From assembly GCA_943788815.1 (NCBI GenBank), contig CALSRS010000001.1, positions 496,001 through 560,000 of the forward strand: a stretch of DNA of 64,000 nt. The letters are read 5' to 3'. Under the pieces are notes generated by a model. It ran no database searches, was not told where the DNA came from, and was given only the letters and a program-made list of their open reading frames with translations. Origin of the DNA: an uncultured Gammaproteobacteria bacterium. GTDB taxonomy: Bacteria; Pseudomonadota; Gammaproteobacteria; Eutrophobiales; Eutrophobiaceae. Position 1 is the stretch's first letter; every line of letters starts with the position of its first letter. The translations under genes were made by a program, and so were the position numbers. Shown piece after piece: positions 29,904-39,358 of the stretch.

Positions 29904-31034
29904 TTAATCACTTGCTTTAGTGGTTTTCTTTTTAGCTGTTTTCTTGCTTGCTGTTTTCTTAGTAGTGGCTTTCTTAGTAGTGGTTTTCTTTGAAGCAGTC
30001 TTCTTGGCTGTCTTCTTGGCTGTCTTCTTGGTTGTCTTCGTGACATCATCTGTATCAACCACAGATTCCTCGGCAGGTGCTTCCTCTCGCTTGTTGGCTG
30101 CATCTAATTTCACATCAGCAGCTTCTTCAGGCTGAGCATCATCTTGAGGCTTTAGGTCTGAACTTATATCAGTAACAGATACATCTTCAGTTTTGACTTC
30201 TTGCTGTTCTGCAGGTGCGGCATCAACTTTTTTGATCACTTTTTTCTTTGCTGGAGATTTTGGTTTTTTGATGTTCTCGCTGACTACAGGTGCACCTTCT
30301 TCATCAAGTTCAACAAAGTCATTTGCATTACCAGAATCACTGAGATGTCCCACAGACTCCCTACCTTCGAGAACCGCATCGGCAATTGACTTGCAATATA
30401 AACTTATAGAACGAATTGCATCATCATTACCCGGAATAACATAATCGATACCTTTAGGGTCATTATTACTGTCAACAACACCAATCACGGGGATACCTAA
30501 TTTTACGGCTTCGCTCACTGCAATATCTTCATAACCTACGTCAATTACAAATAATACATCCGGTATACCTGGCATATCTTTAATCCCAGCCAGATTACTA
30601 TGAAGTTTGTCCTTTTCACGTTTCAGTAATAGACCTTCCTTTTTACTGATTTTTTCCATACGGCCATCTGATTCCATCGCCTCAAGTTCCTTGAGACGGT
30701 TAATCGACTGTTTTACCGTTTTAAAATTGGTCAACAATCCACCTAGCCAGCGTCGATTTATATATGGCATTCCGCAACGAGACGCCTCTTCGGTAATGAT
30801 TTTTTGTGCTGCACGCTTTGTGCCTACAAAAAGAATTTTACCTTTTTTTGAAGCGATCTTTCCGGCAAAATTGACTGCATCGTTTATTAGTGGCAGAGTT
30901 TTTTCTAGATTGATGATGTGGATGCGATTACGTTGACCGTATAAATATGGGCCCATTTTGGGGTTCCAGAAGCGAGTTTGATGCCCAAAATGAACACCAG
31001 CTTCCAGCATTTCACGCATGCTGACTGTTGACAT
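29904..31034 (-). CDS. rpsB: Ribosomal protein S2 with a long acidic-then-basic C-terminal extension
   Basis: 376 residues against about 240 for ordinary S2. Residues 1-225 are a complete S2 ([59 protein letters not shown]). Residues 226-376 are extra. They comprise a short basic patch ([14 protein letters not shown], 256-269), an acidic Ala/Glu/Asp segment (271-331), and a final 45-residue segment made almost only of Lys, Thr and Ala/Ser (332-376, 19 lysines), like histone H1 or AlgP tails. The underlying DNA (29904-30040) has short imperfect tandem repeats, so its length may vary between strains. No stop or shift separates the tail from the core, so it is a true fusion in this sequence. Confidence 0.96.
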   Translation of the reverse strand: MSTVSMREMLEAGVHFGHQTRFWNPKMGPYLYGQRNRIHIINLEKTLPLINDAVNFAGKIASKKGKILFVGTKRAAQKIITEEASRCGMPYINRRWLGGLLTNFKTVKQSINRLKELEAMESDGRMEKISKKEGLLLKREKDKLHSNLAGIKDMPGIPDVLFVIDVGYEDIAVSEAVKLGIPVIGVVDSNNDPKGIDYVIPGNDDAIRSISLYCKSIADAVLEGRESVGHLSDSGNANDFVELDEEGAPVVSENIKKPKSPAKKKVIKKVDAAPAEQQEVKTEDVSVTDISSDLKPQDDAQPEEAADVKLDAANKREEAPAEESVVDTDDVTKTTKKTAKKTAKKTASKKTTTKKATTKKTASKKTAKKKTTKASD

Positions 31035-31157
31035 GATATTTCTCCTTTAGGGTTAAGCCTCCGCACATTTCATATATTAACTCCTACGATAAGCATCGAG
31101 TGAGCACCCTATATATGCATTTGTCTGTGCGTGTGTTGTTTTAAGATTGCCTATTTA
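31035..31157 (-). promoter_or_regulatory. Long 5' leader of rpsB-tsf
   Basis: About 120 bases lie between the predicted transcription start near 31158 and the rpsB ATG at 31034. The ribosome site (AAAGGAG, about 31038-31044) is good. In Escherichia coli and relatives the rpsB leader is structured and is the target of autoregulation by S2. The length here agrees with such a leader, but I have not matched its consensus structure, so this is inference from position. Confidence 0.4.
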
Positions 31158-31165
31158 GCGGGCGC

Positions 31166-31194
31166 TTTATACCATACACGGGCTTAGGCAACAA
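31166..31194 (-). promoter_or_regulatory. rpsB promoter with G+C-rich discriminator
   Basis: On the minus strand TTGTTG (31189-31194), a 17-base spacer and TATAAA (31166-31171) are followed by GCGCCCGC. Such a G+C-rich discriminator is typical of stringently controlled ribosomal promoters that ppGpp and DksA repress. It is the best promoter in the divergent rpsB/map gap. Confidence 0.62.
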
Positions 31195-31220
31195 CTTTCT
31201 TGCGAACAAATGGATAAAAA

Positions 31221-31988
31221 ATGGCCGTAATAATTAAAAATATAGATGAAATTGAAAAAATGCGTGTTGCCGGGAAATTGGCGGCACAAGTCCTGGAAAT
31301 GATTGAAGATCATGTAAATCCGGGTATTACCACAGACGAGTTGGACAAAATATGTCATGAATATATCGTCAATGTACAAAACGCCATACCTGCACCCCTA
31401 AACTACAAAGGCTTCCCAAAATCGATCTGCACTTCTGTTAATCATGTAGTGTGTCATGGAATACCTGGTGAAAAGAGATTGAAAGATGGTGATATTATCA
31501 ATATTGATATTACCGTCATAAAGGACGAGTTTCATGGCGATACCAGTAAGATGTTTTTTGTTGGTAGTCCATCAATTAAATCCAAACGCCTGGTAGACAC
31601 CACATATGATTGTTTAAAACTTGGCATTTCTATGGTGCAACCCGGTATGCGTCTAGGAGATATAGGACATGCTATTCAAAAACTTGCTGAAAACTCAAAC
31701 TACAGTGTGGTCAGAGAATACTGTGGTCATGGTATTGGCAGGGGTTTCCATGAGGACCCTCAGATATTGCATTATGGTGAACCCGGCACCGGTATTGAAC
31801 TTGTCGAGGGAATGACTTTTACGATTGAACCAATGATTAATGCTGGTAACCGTCAAGTAAAATTATTACCCGATAACTGGACGGTCGTTACCAGGGACAG
31901 ATCACTATCGGCCCAGTGGGAGCATACCTTAGTGGTCACCAATAATGGTGTTGAAGTACTTACCAGACGTAGTGATGAAGATTATTAA
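31221..31988 (+). CDS. map: Methionine aminopeptidase, type I
   Basis: 255 residues of the pita-bread fold. Metal ligands lie in DGDIINIDITVIKDEFHGDTSKMF (two aspartates), VVREYCGHGIGRGFHEDP (His), MTFTIEPMIN (Glu) and SAQWEHTLVV (Glu). It removes the initiator methionine from nascent proteins. It is divergent from rpsB with 186 bases between, as is typical, and is followed after 17 bases by glnD. Confidence 0.98.
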   Translation: MAVIIKNIDEIEKMRVAGKLAAQVLEMIEDHVNPGITTDELDKICHEYIVNVQNAIPAPLNYKGFPKSICTSVNHVVCHGIPGEKRLKDGDIINIDITVIKDEFHGDTSKMFFVGSPSIKSKRLVDTTYDCLKLGISMVQPGMRLGDIGHAIQKLAENSNYSVVREYCGHGIGRGFHEDPQILHYGEPGTGIELVEGMTFTIEPMINAGNRQVKLLPDNWTVVTRDRSLSAQWEHTLVVTNNGVEVLTRRSDEDY

Positions 31989-32005
31989 GGTCAAATCTAA
32001 TTATA

Positions 32006-34642
32006 ATGAGCATACAGCAACTCTTTAACCCCCAGGTCTTTGAACAGGAATTTAAAAAGCCTGCAAGCAGCATATCTCTTTTTAAAAATACATTAAAAGA
32101 AGGGAATGAGTTCCTTAACAAACAGTTTGACGAAGGCGTCGCTATCAGCAAACTGTTATCTGATCGCGCATGGCTGATTGATCAAATATTAAATAAAGCC
32201 TGGGATGTGAATATACACAACGATAAATTATCCCTGGTGGCAGTGGGTGGTTATGGACGCGGAGAATTGTATCCAGGTTCCGACATTGACCTCATGATAA
32301 TTCAGCCTGCCCGTATAAAAGCTGAAATAAAGTCAGATATTGAATCATTCATCAGATTTCTCTGGGACATTGGGCTTGAAGTTGGACATAGTGTCCGGTC
32401 AGTAAAAGATTGTATCAGAGAAGCCAAATCAGATATCACCGTCGCAACCAATATAATGGAGTCTCGCTTATTAGCAGGAAGAGATGACCTGTATACAGAC
32501 ATGAAAAAATTTACAGGCCCGAACAAAATTTGGAAGCCGCGTAAATTTTTCGAATCAAAACACACTGAACAAATTGATCGTCACCAGCGATATAACGACA
32601 CCGATCATAATCTCGAACCCAATATTAAGGAAGGACCCGGTGGGTTAAGAGATATACAAATGATTTATTGGGTAGCAAAACGGCATTTTGACGTTGATAA
32701 AATACAGGACCTGGTTGACCACGGTTTCTTAACTCGTGATGAATATAAAATCCTTAATTCCGGACATGATTTTCTCTCCAAAGTCAGGTACGCACTTCAT
32801 TACATTACCGGCCGACGTGAAGATAGATTACTGTTTGACCTCCAACGAAAAGTTGCCGAAAAATTTTCTTATACATCCGAAGATAATTCTGCTATTGAAA
32901 ATTTTATGCGTCGATACTATTCGACCATATCTGAGTTAAGCCGCTTAAATGAAATGTTATTACAGCATTTTGAAGAAGCTATTATCTATTCAAAAAGAAA
33001 AGAAAAAATAATTACTATCAATAAGCGCTTTCAAATAAGAAATAACTTCCTTGATATCACTCATGAGAACACATTTAAAAACTATCCGTTTGCTCTCCTT
33101 GAACTGTTCCTGATAAAACAGCAACAACCTAAAATTGCCGGTGTGCGAGCAAGTACCATAAGAAAGATTAGAGAATCACTCAATCTTATCGATGATGGTT
33201 TCAGGAATGACATCAGAAACAAGAGTCTGTTCATGGAAATTATCCGGCAACCTCGGAGAGTGGGCCATGAACTCCGCCGCATGCATAGATATGGGATTCT
33301 AGGTGCTTATTTGCCTGAATTCTCTGCAGTTGAAGGGCTGATGCAATTTGATTTATTTCATGTCTATACCGTAGATGAACACATCTTATCCGTGGTACAG
33401 ATGATGCGAAACTTTACTATGGAAAAGTACCGAGATGATTTTCCACTCGCTAGCCAGCTCATGCAAGAACTACCCAAGCAGGAAATTCTCTACCTGGCAG
33501 GCCTTTTTCATGATATCGCCAAAGGTCGAGGAGGAGATCATTCGGAACTCGGAACACAGGATGCCCTGTATTTTTGTCGTAATCATCAACTAAGTGAGTT
33601 TGATTCAAGGTTAGTAGCATGGCTAGTAGAAAACCACCTGTTAATGTCTAAAACATCTCAACGAGAGGACATAAGTGACCCTGATGTCATTAATCGCTTT
33701 GCCACTAAGGTGGGAGACGAAATGCATTTAAATTACCTCTATGTCATGACAGTAGCAGATATAAATGGCACAAATCCCAAATTATGGAACAGCTGGAAAG
33801 CAGCTTTGATTATTGACCTTTACAAAAACACACAACGTGCTCTGAGACGTGGACTGGAAAACCCAATAGATAAAGATGAAAGAATAGAAGAACAAAAAGC
33901 AGCAACAATCAAGTTGCTTGAGAATAAAATTAAATCAACTGATAAAATCTTTCAATTCTGGCTTGAACTCGGCGATGACTACTTTATTCAACACTCACCT
34001 GATGAAATTGCATGGCATACAAAATCTATAGCTGTTGCGACTGAAAATAAATTACCACTGGTCTTAATCAGAGAATTAACTGCACGTGGCGGCAGTGAAA
34101 TCTTCATTTATACACAAGACCAGGACAATATATTCTCACGTTCTGTTAAAACCTTAAGTTTTTTGAATCTTAAAATTCTAGATGCAAGAATTATCACCTC
34201 CAGTAATGGCTACACCCTGGATACATTCATTGTGATGGAGGAAAATGGCGAAACAATTACTGGCAAGCAGCGTAAAGATGAGATCTCATCAACATTAAAA
34301 ACCTATCTAACCGATTATGATAAGAAGATAAACACTATTAAACGATTTCATTCCAGAAAATTAAAACACTTCCCCATCAAAACACAAATAATTTTTTCAC
34401 AGGACAAGGATAACAACCGCACTGTAATGGAAGTAATCGCCAATGACAGGCCAGGGTTTCTCAGCGCTATTGGGACAGCACTTGATAAATGTAATGTCAG
34501 AATACTTGGAGCAAAAATTGCCACCTATGGCGAACGTGTAGAAGATATTTTCTTTATCAACGACATGGATAACAACATGATTAATGATGAAGCAACCTTC
34601 GAGCAATTAAATAACGAAATTCATAACGCATTAAAGCAATAG
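32006..34642 (+). CDS. glnD: Bifunctional uridylyltransferase/uridylyl-removing enzyme GlnD
   Basis: 878 residues. The N-terminal nucleotidyltransferase domain has GGYGRGELYPGSDIDL at 81-96. A helical domain follows, then the HD hydrolase domain with LFHDIAKGRGGDHSELG at about residue 500. Two C-terminal ACT domains end the protein (about 690-770 and 795-870, the last with VIANDRPGFLSAIGTALD). It senses glutamine and adds or removes UMP on PII proteins to set nitrogen metabolism. Gene order map-glnD matches Escherichia coli. No truncation. Confidence 0.98.
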   Translation: MSIQQLFNPQVFEQEFKKPASSISLFKNTLKEGNEFLNKQFDEGVAISKLLSDRAWLIDQILNKAWDVNIHNDKLSLVAVGGYGRGELYPGSDIDLMIIQPARIKAEIKSDIESFIRFLWDIGLEVGHSVRSVKDCIREAKSDITVATNIMESRLLAGRDDLYTDMKKFTGPNKIWKPRKFFESKHTEQIDRHQRYNDTDHNLEPNIKEGPGGLRDIQMIYWVAKRHFDVDKIQDLVDHGFLTRDEYKILNSGHDFLSKVRYALHYITGRREDRLLFDLQRKVAEKFSYTSEDNSAIENFMRRYYSTISELSRLNEMLLQHFEEAIIYSKRKEKIITINKRFQIRNNFLDITHENTFKNYPFALLELFLIKQQQPKIAGVRASTIRKIRESLNLIDDGFRNDIRNKSLFMEIIRQPRRVGHELRRMHRYGILGAYLPEFSAVEGLMQFDLFHVYTVDEHILSVVQMMRNFTMEKYRDDFPLASQLMQELPKQEILYLAGLFHDIAKGRGGDHSELGTQDALYFCRNHQLSEFDSRLVAWLVENHLLMSKTSQREDISDPDVINRFATKVGDEMHLNYLYVMTVADINGTNPKLWNSWKAALIIDLYKNTQRALRRGLENPIDKDERIEEQKAATIKLLENKIKSTDKIFQFWLELGDDYFIQHSPDEIAWHTKSIAVATENKLPLVLIRELTARGGSEIFIYTQDQDNIFSRSVKTLSFLNLKILDARIITSSNGYTLDTFIVMEENGETITGKQRKDEISSTLKTYLTDYDKKINTIKRFHSRKLKHFPIKTQIIFSQDKDNNRTVMEVIANDRPGFLSAIGTALDKCNVRILGAKIATYGERVEDIFFINDMDNNMINDEATFEQLNNEIHNALKQ

Positions 34643-34653
34643 TCTTTCTTTAA

Positions 34654-35331
34654 TTGAATAAAAAGTTAATTATTCCTTCACCAAAATCCGAGCAGGAGTT
34701 ATTAACTCGAGCGGATCAATTGGCTGGAAAAACCATTAATAACATAGCACTATCGCTAGACCTAATCGTTCCTGAAAATCAAAATCATCATAAAGGGTGG
34801 ACAGGTAATCTCGCCGAATTATTCCTTGGAGCAACCGCTTCAAACCGATCTGAACCCGACTTTCAAAAAATTGGGGTCGAATTAAAAACCATTCCAATGA
34901 CAAAGCATGGCATCCCCAAAGAATCCACCTATGTTTGCACACTGAATCTTACTGAGACTGCGGGCGCAAGCTGGCATACATCATCTGTCTATAAGAAATT
35001 GAAGCGTGTCCTCTGGTTACCCATAGAGTCCAATCCTGCCATCCCCTTAAAAGACAGACGATTTGGTAGCGCCATACTTTGGAGTCCCGACAAAAATCAG
35101 GAAAAAATACTAAAAAATGACTGGGAAGAAATTATGGAACTGGTAAGTACCGGAGACCTGGATATGATTTCATCTTCATTGGGAACATATCTGCAGATTC
35201 GACCCAAAGCTGCAAACGCCAGGTCACTTGGAAAAAGTTTTTCGCGAGAAGGTAGGGCCACCACAACCTTGCCTCGGGGTTTTTACTTGCGGACTAGTTT
35301 TACAAAGACATTGTTTGAGAGTGAGGGATGA
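34654..35331 (+). CDS. mutH: DNA mismatch repair endonuclease MutH
   Basis: 225 residues from a TTG start at 34654; a stop codon just upstream and alignment with the Escherichia coli N-terminus support that start. It nicks the unmethylated strand at hemimethylated GATC after MutS-MutL activation. Catalytic Asp69, Glu76 and Lys78 lie in DFQKIGVELKTIP. LKRVLWLP, LLWSP-like AILWSPD, YLQIRPKAANA and LPRGFYLRTSF are family hallmarks. Presence of MutH implies Dam-directed mismatch repair, a trait of a subset of gammaproteobacteria. Confidence 0.96.
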   Translation: MNKKLIIPSPKSEQELLTRADQLAGKTINNIALSLDLIVPENQNHHKGWTGNLAELFLGATASNRSEPDFQKIGVELKTIPMTKHGIPKESTYVCTLNLTETAGASWHTSSVYKKLKRVLWLPIESNPAIPLKDRRFGSAILWSPDKNQEKILKNDWEEIMELVSTGDLDMISSSLGTYLQIRPKAANARSLGKSFSREGRATTTLPRGFYLRTSFTKTLFESEG

Positions 35332-35496
35332 GGTTCATCACAGTAAGAATGTGATTGATGAGAAATAAAAATACTAAAATACACAAAATTTGATTAATTG
35401 TTATCTGACGGTGCCGACACCTAACAACTCACTCCTGCCTCCTCACGCTACCCCCACCCTTTCTTCCTTATTCACCTGGTAGTATCATCTCGCCTC

Positions 35497-36477
35497 ATGA
35501 CTTCACCACCAAACATGCACCGCCTATGTGTCGCCCCGATGATGACGCATACAGATCGTCATTTCCGTTACTTCCTGAGATTAATCTCTCGTCATGTTTT
35601 GTTATATACGGAAATGATAACAACAGGCGCCATAATTTATGGAAAACAATATCATCGACTAGAATTTGATAACACAGAACATCCATTGGCCTTGCAACTG
35701 GGTGGAAGTAATTCTCATGATTTGATCGAATGCGCAAAAATTGCAGAACAAATGGGTTACGATGAAATCAATCTAAATATCGGTTGTCCCAGTGACCGGG
35801 TCCAAAATGGACAGTTTGGTGCCTGCCTGATGTCACAACCCACTCTTGTCGCAGAATGCATCAATAGTATGCAAAATTCTGTTTCTATACCCGTAACCGT
35901 AAAGACACGCACGGGGATCGACAACATGGATGATTATGAATTTCTCCAAAACTTTGTAGAAACTGTTTCCTCTGCAGGTTGTGCCACCTTTATTATCCAT
36001 GCGCGCAAGGCCTGGCTAAATGGTCTGAGCCCAAGGCAAAACCGTGAGATTCCACCATTAACTTATGACAAAGTGTATAAAATAAAAAATGATTATCCGG
36101 CATTAAAGATCATAATTAACGGCGGCATTACATCTTTAACCGAGGCCAACACTCACTTATCGCATGTTGATGGCGTTATGATAGGTCGCGCAATTTGCAA
36201 CAATCCATACCTGCTTGCTACTGCTGACAGCCTATTGTTTGATGATAAATCAAATCCACTCAAAAGAGATGATGTAATTAATCAATACATGGGATATATT
36301 CAATCTCAATTGTCCCAGGGTCAATCACTCCAAAAAATGTCTAAACATATTCTCGGTTTATACCAGGGTCAACCTGGCGCAAGAAAATGGCGAAGATATC
36401 TAAGTGAAAACATCTATAAAGAAAATTGCGGCATTGAAGTCATAACAGATGCATTAAATTGTATGCATGCTGCGTAA
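35497..36477 (+). CDS. dusA: tRNA-dihydrouridine(20/20a) synthase DusA
   Basis: 326 residues of the FMN-dependent Dus TIM-barrel. HRLCVAPMMTHTDRHFRYFLRLIS at the N-terminus is specific to DusA rather than DusB or DusC (quoted in part: CVAPMMTHTDRHFRY). INLNIGCPSDRVQNGQFGACLM contains the catalytic cysteine, and IHARKAWLNGLSP and IINGGITS bind FMN. It reduces uridines 20 and 20a in the D-loop of tRNA. The 165-base gap before it shows only imperfect hairpins and no clear terminator. Confidence 0.95.
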   Translation: MTSPPNMHRLCVAPMMTHTDRHFRYFLRLISRHVLLYTEMITTGAIIYGKQYHRLEFDNTEHPLALQLGGSNSHDLIECAKIAEQMGYDEINLNIGCPSDRVQNGQFGACLMSQPTLVAECINSMQNSVSIPVTVKTRTGIDNMDDYEFLQNFVETVSSAGCATFIIHARKAWLNGLSPRQNREIPPLTYDKVYKIKNDYPALKIIINGGITSLTEANTHLSHVDGVMIGRAICNNPYLLATADSLLFDDKSNPLKRDDVINQYMGYIQSQLSQGQSLQKMSKHILGLYQGQPGARKWRRYLSENIYKENCGIEVITDALNCMHAA

Positions 36478-36505
36478 ATCACGCAAAATTAACTAAATAA
36501 TTCGC

Positions 36506-37492
36506 ATGAATTCCTTAACCAAAATTGGATCATTGATAGGTCTTGTATTATTACTTGGCCTGTTCCTGTGGAAAGGGACTATAGATTCTATTTATTTATT
36601 AATTGATTCTGGTTGGTCACTATTATTATTGCCCGTCATTTGGTTCCCTAGTCTGCTGCCAGCAACTGAAGGATGGCGACGTCTTTTTGGCAACCACCCT
36701 CCACCAGGATTTTACAATGCATTTATTGCAACCTGGATAGGTAGAGCAGTAAACAATCTGCTGCCAGTTGCATCCATAGGTGGTGAAATGATCAAAGCAA
36801 GATTGCTCCATCAATGGGGAATATCAGGCCTTGATGCCATAGCATCAGTCATGGTTGATAAAATTTCACAGGCATTGGCATTAATACTCTGGGGGATGGT
36901 TGGCGTAGGAACCCTTTTAATGATTTCAACCGATACCAGGCTTGCATATTATGCTACAGGTGGATTTGCAGTTTTGACTGTTTGTGTTTTGACATTTGCC
37001 ATTTTGCAAACAAAAGGTTTTTTCGGTTTCATGGCAAATCTTGGTGGAAAATTTACTAGTAACCAAGCCTGGAAAGAATTTAGTAATAATGCCGGAGATA
37101 TAGATGCAAGAATTCGAGAAATCTATCGTAGCAAGGGAAAGTTATTCTCAGCAATATTACTACGCACATTTAGTCTCGCGATTCAAACCGGTGAAGTCTG
37201 GCTGGCTTGCTATTTATTAAATTTTCCAATTGGTCTCGTTGAGGCCATAATGCTAAAAAGCCTGACTAGCACATTAACCGAAATCGCATTTATTATTCCG
37301 AATGGTTATGGGATACAAGAAGGTGCATTCATACTGGTAGGTGCGATACTTGGCATCCCCGCTGATATTGCATTGGTTTTATCACTTGCAATTCGTATAA
37401 AGGATTTTATTTTTGACCCTGCTGGATTAATTGTATTACATCAGATTGAAGTCAAAAACTTACAGAAAAAAAACCAGTTAGATTCTGACTAG
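36506..37492 (+). CDS. hpnL: Polytopic membrane protein of the HpnL / LPG synthase-like (UPF0104) family
   Basis: 328 residues with about eight membrane helices. NAFIATWIGRAVNNLLPVASIGGEMIKARLL is the family motif of flippase-like LPG synthase membrane domains, and PNGYGIQEGAFILVG is the C-terminal motif. Hopanoid clusters usually contain such a gene, called hpnL, just before squalene synthase genes. Here the next genes are squalene synthase, an HpnG-like phosphorylase and an HpnN-like exporter, so I use that name. The biochemical role in hopanoid clusters is not established. The catalytic LPG synthase domain is absent. Confidence 0.75.
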   Translation: MNSLTKIGSLIGLVLLLGLFLWKGTIDSIYLLIDSGWSLLLLPVIWFPSLLPATEGWRRLFGNHPPPGFYNAFIATWIGRAVNNLLPVASIGGEMIKARLLHQWGISGLDAIASVMVDKISQALALILWGMVGVGTLLMISTDTRLAYYATGGFAVLTVCVLTFAILQTKGFFGFMANLGGKFTSNQAWKEFSNNAGDIDARIREIYRSKGKLFSAILLRTFSLAIQTGEVWLACYLLNFPIGLVEAIMLKSLTSTLTEIAFIIPNGYGIQEGAFILVGAILGIPADIALVLSLAIRIKDFIFDPAGLIVLHQIEVKNLQKKNQLDSD

Positions 37493-37543
37493 CATCCTAA
37501 ATTCCTGTTAGAATTCTGAATTTCTTAAATAGATTTATCACTA

Positions 37544-38584
37544 ATGCTGGGAAATACCGAAATTCCAACTAAGCAGGATGAAAAGTTTCAGATAAAGATA
37601 CTGGATGATGTATCACGAACTTTCGCACTGACTATTCCACAACTTCCGAATGAACTTTCCAGAGTTGTCGGCAATGCCTATCTGCTTTGCAGGATTGCAG
37701 ATACCATTGAAGATGACAGGGACATGTTGTTTACGAACAAACGAGAATACTCGGAATTGTTCATTGATATCGTAGCTGGCAATTTATCTCCTGATGATTT
37801 TGCAAAAAATCTTGCACCTGAATTATCAGATTCAGCATCGATACAGGAAAAAATTCTAATCAAGAATACCGCATCAGTTATCAGGATCACCCATAGCTTT
37901 AATGAAAGACAAAGAACTGCTCTTACTCGTTGTATCAGAATCATGGCCGATGGCATGTCAAAATTCCAGGAATCAAACGTGAACGAAGGTCTTAAGACCC
38001 AAAAAGAGATGGATACATACTGTTACTATGTTGCGGGTGTGGTTGGTGAATTGTTGACAGAGCTGTTCTGCGATTATTCAGATAAGATACAAATTCATTA
38101 TGACAAACTCATGGAATTATCTGTTTCATTTGGCCAGGGACTGCAAATGACAAATATCCTGAAAGACATTTGGGATGATAAAGAAAGAAATATGTGCTGG
38201 CTCCCTAATGAAGTGTTTAATCAATATGGAACTAACTTAAGTGAATTATCACCCGGCAACACCAGTAAAGAAGTCGAACAGGCATTGGGGCATCTTGTAG
38301 GTGTGGCTCATCATCACCTGGGCAATGCCCTGGAATATACCCTGCTTATCCCAGGCAATGAAAAAGGTATACGACGATTTTGTTTGTGGGCAATAGGGAT
38401 GGCGGTTCTGACATTAAGAAATATTAATCAACATAGAAATTTTACCTCCAGACAACAGGTCAAAATTTCAAGAACAAATGTAAAAGCGGTTATTGCATTA
38501 TCCAACCTGTTTACATCGAATGACACTGCCCTGAGAAAATTGTTTAAATATTACGATAAACAATTTCCACAGATCATAACTTAA
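37544..38584 (+). CDS. Squalene synthase (squalene/phytoene synthase family)
   Basis: 346 residues of the trans-isoprenyl head-to-head synthase fold. DDVSRTFALTIPQLP and LLCRIADTIEDD form the first Asp-rich site, MDTYCYYVAGVVGELLTELF is typical of squalene synthases, and NILKDIWDDKERNMCWLP is the second Asp-rich site. The features favour a farnesyl-diphosphate farnesyltransferase type that makes squalene in one enzyme over the HpnC/HpnD pair, but phytoene or presqualene diphosphate as product cannot be excluded. It lies between the HpnL-like and HpnG-like genes in one direction, with gaps of 51 and 10 bases. Confidence 0.82.
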   Translation: MLGNTEIPTKQDEKFQIKILDDVSRTFALTIPQLPNELSRVVGNAYLLCRIADTIEDDRDMLFTNKREYSELFIDIVAGNLSPDDFAKNLAPELSDSASIQEKILIKNTASVIRITHSFNERQRTALTRCIRIMADGMSKFQESNVNEGLKTQKEMDTYCYYVAGVVGELLTELFCDYSDKIQIHYDKLMELSVSFGQGLQMTNILKDIWDDKERNMCWLPNEVFNQYGTNLSELSPGNTSKEVEQALGHLVGVAHHHLGNALEYTLLIPGNEKGIRRFCLWAIGMAVLTLRNINQHRNFTSRQQVKISRTNVKAVIALSNLFTSNDTALRKLFKYYDKQFPQIIT

Positions 38585-38594
38585 TACCAACGTT

Positions 38595-39308
38595 GTGAAG
38601 CATATTGGGATTGTTGCACCCCTTATTCCTGAAGCGAAATGTTTCACTAAAGCCCCCGTACGCAAGCAAGCTGTCAGTATTTCTAATCGTCTAAGCTTGA
38701 TAGTTTCTGGTGAAGGCCAGATTCGCGCCAGTGAGGCCACAAACACCCTGATTGAATCGGGAGTTGATGGTTTAATCGTAGTTGGAATGGCGGGTGCGCT
38801 AGACCCTGCTCTGTCTCCAGGTGATCTTTTAATTCCTGAAGTGATAATCTCCGAATCGAACCAGAAATATTATTGCGATAAGGTTTGGTCAAGTCATATA
38901 CATGAACAAATTCGTAATGACAGCCACAACATCAGTATTCATCCTTTGTATACTTCTGCCAATGTCATCTGTAATTCTGAAGATAAACTCAAACTCCATC
39001 AACAAACACAAGCTTGCGCTGTCGACATGGAATCTGCCGCGGTCATAGCACTGGCCTATCAACACCAGATTCCATGCATGGTGATACGAACAATTATTGA
39101 CCCAGTAAACTATGCCTTTCCTGACTATATTTTTAAGCTGACAGACGAATTTGGTGAAATACCTCTTACACGATTGATACCTACTGTTCTTTTGCACCCA
39201 TTGGAACTCAAGAAGCTATATCAATTAGTAATTTATTACCATCAAGCTACCCACACCCTGAAAAAAATAGCTAAATTGATGGAAAAACTCACCACCACAG
39301 GTCATTAA
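38595..39308 (+). CDS. hpnG: Hopanoid-associated nucleoside phosphorylase-like protein
   Basis: 237 residues from a GTG start ten bases after the squalene synthase stop. The purine phosphorylase fold shows GIVAPLIPEAKC, SGEGQIRASEAT, GLIVVGMAGALDPALSPGDLLIP and the ligand site VDMESAAVIALAYQHQIPCMVIRTIIDPVN (quoted parts VDMESAAV and RTIIDPVN). HpnG is proposed to remove adenine from adenosylhopane to give ribosylhopane. The assignment rests on this fold plus the hopanoid-type neighbours; a housekeeping nucleosidase is the alternative. Confidence 0.78.
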   Translation: MKHIGIVAPLIPEAKCFTKAPVRKQAVSISNRLSLIVSGEGQIRASEATNTLIESGVDGLIVVGMAGALDPALSPGDLLIPEVIISESNQKYYCDKVWSSHIHEQIRNDSHNISIHPLYTSANVICNSEDKLKLHQQTQACAVDMESAAVIALAYQHQIPCMVIRTIIDPVNYAFPDYIFKLTDEFGEIPLTRLIPTVLLHPLELKKLYQLVIYYHQATHTLKKIAKLMEKLTTTGH

Positions 39309-39358
39309 TATGGTTTTTTTTGATATGATTCGCTACCACAAATATTTATAGATAAGTC

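Noticed and set aside
29882-30103. Arg- and Gln-rich open frame ([10 protein letters not shown] repeats) on the minus strand
   Set aside because: It is an alternate frame of the Lys-rich rpsB tail; the repeat comes from the S2 coding DNA and no ribosome site or homology supports it.
35332-35496. Possible terminator or RNA gene between mutH and dusA
   Set aside because: Only an imperfect TCATCACA/TGTGATTGATGA pairing with no T tract; no RNA gene pattern.
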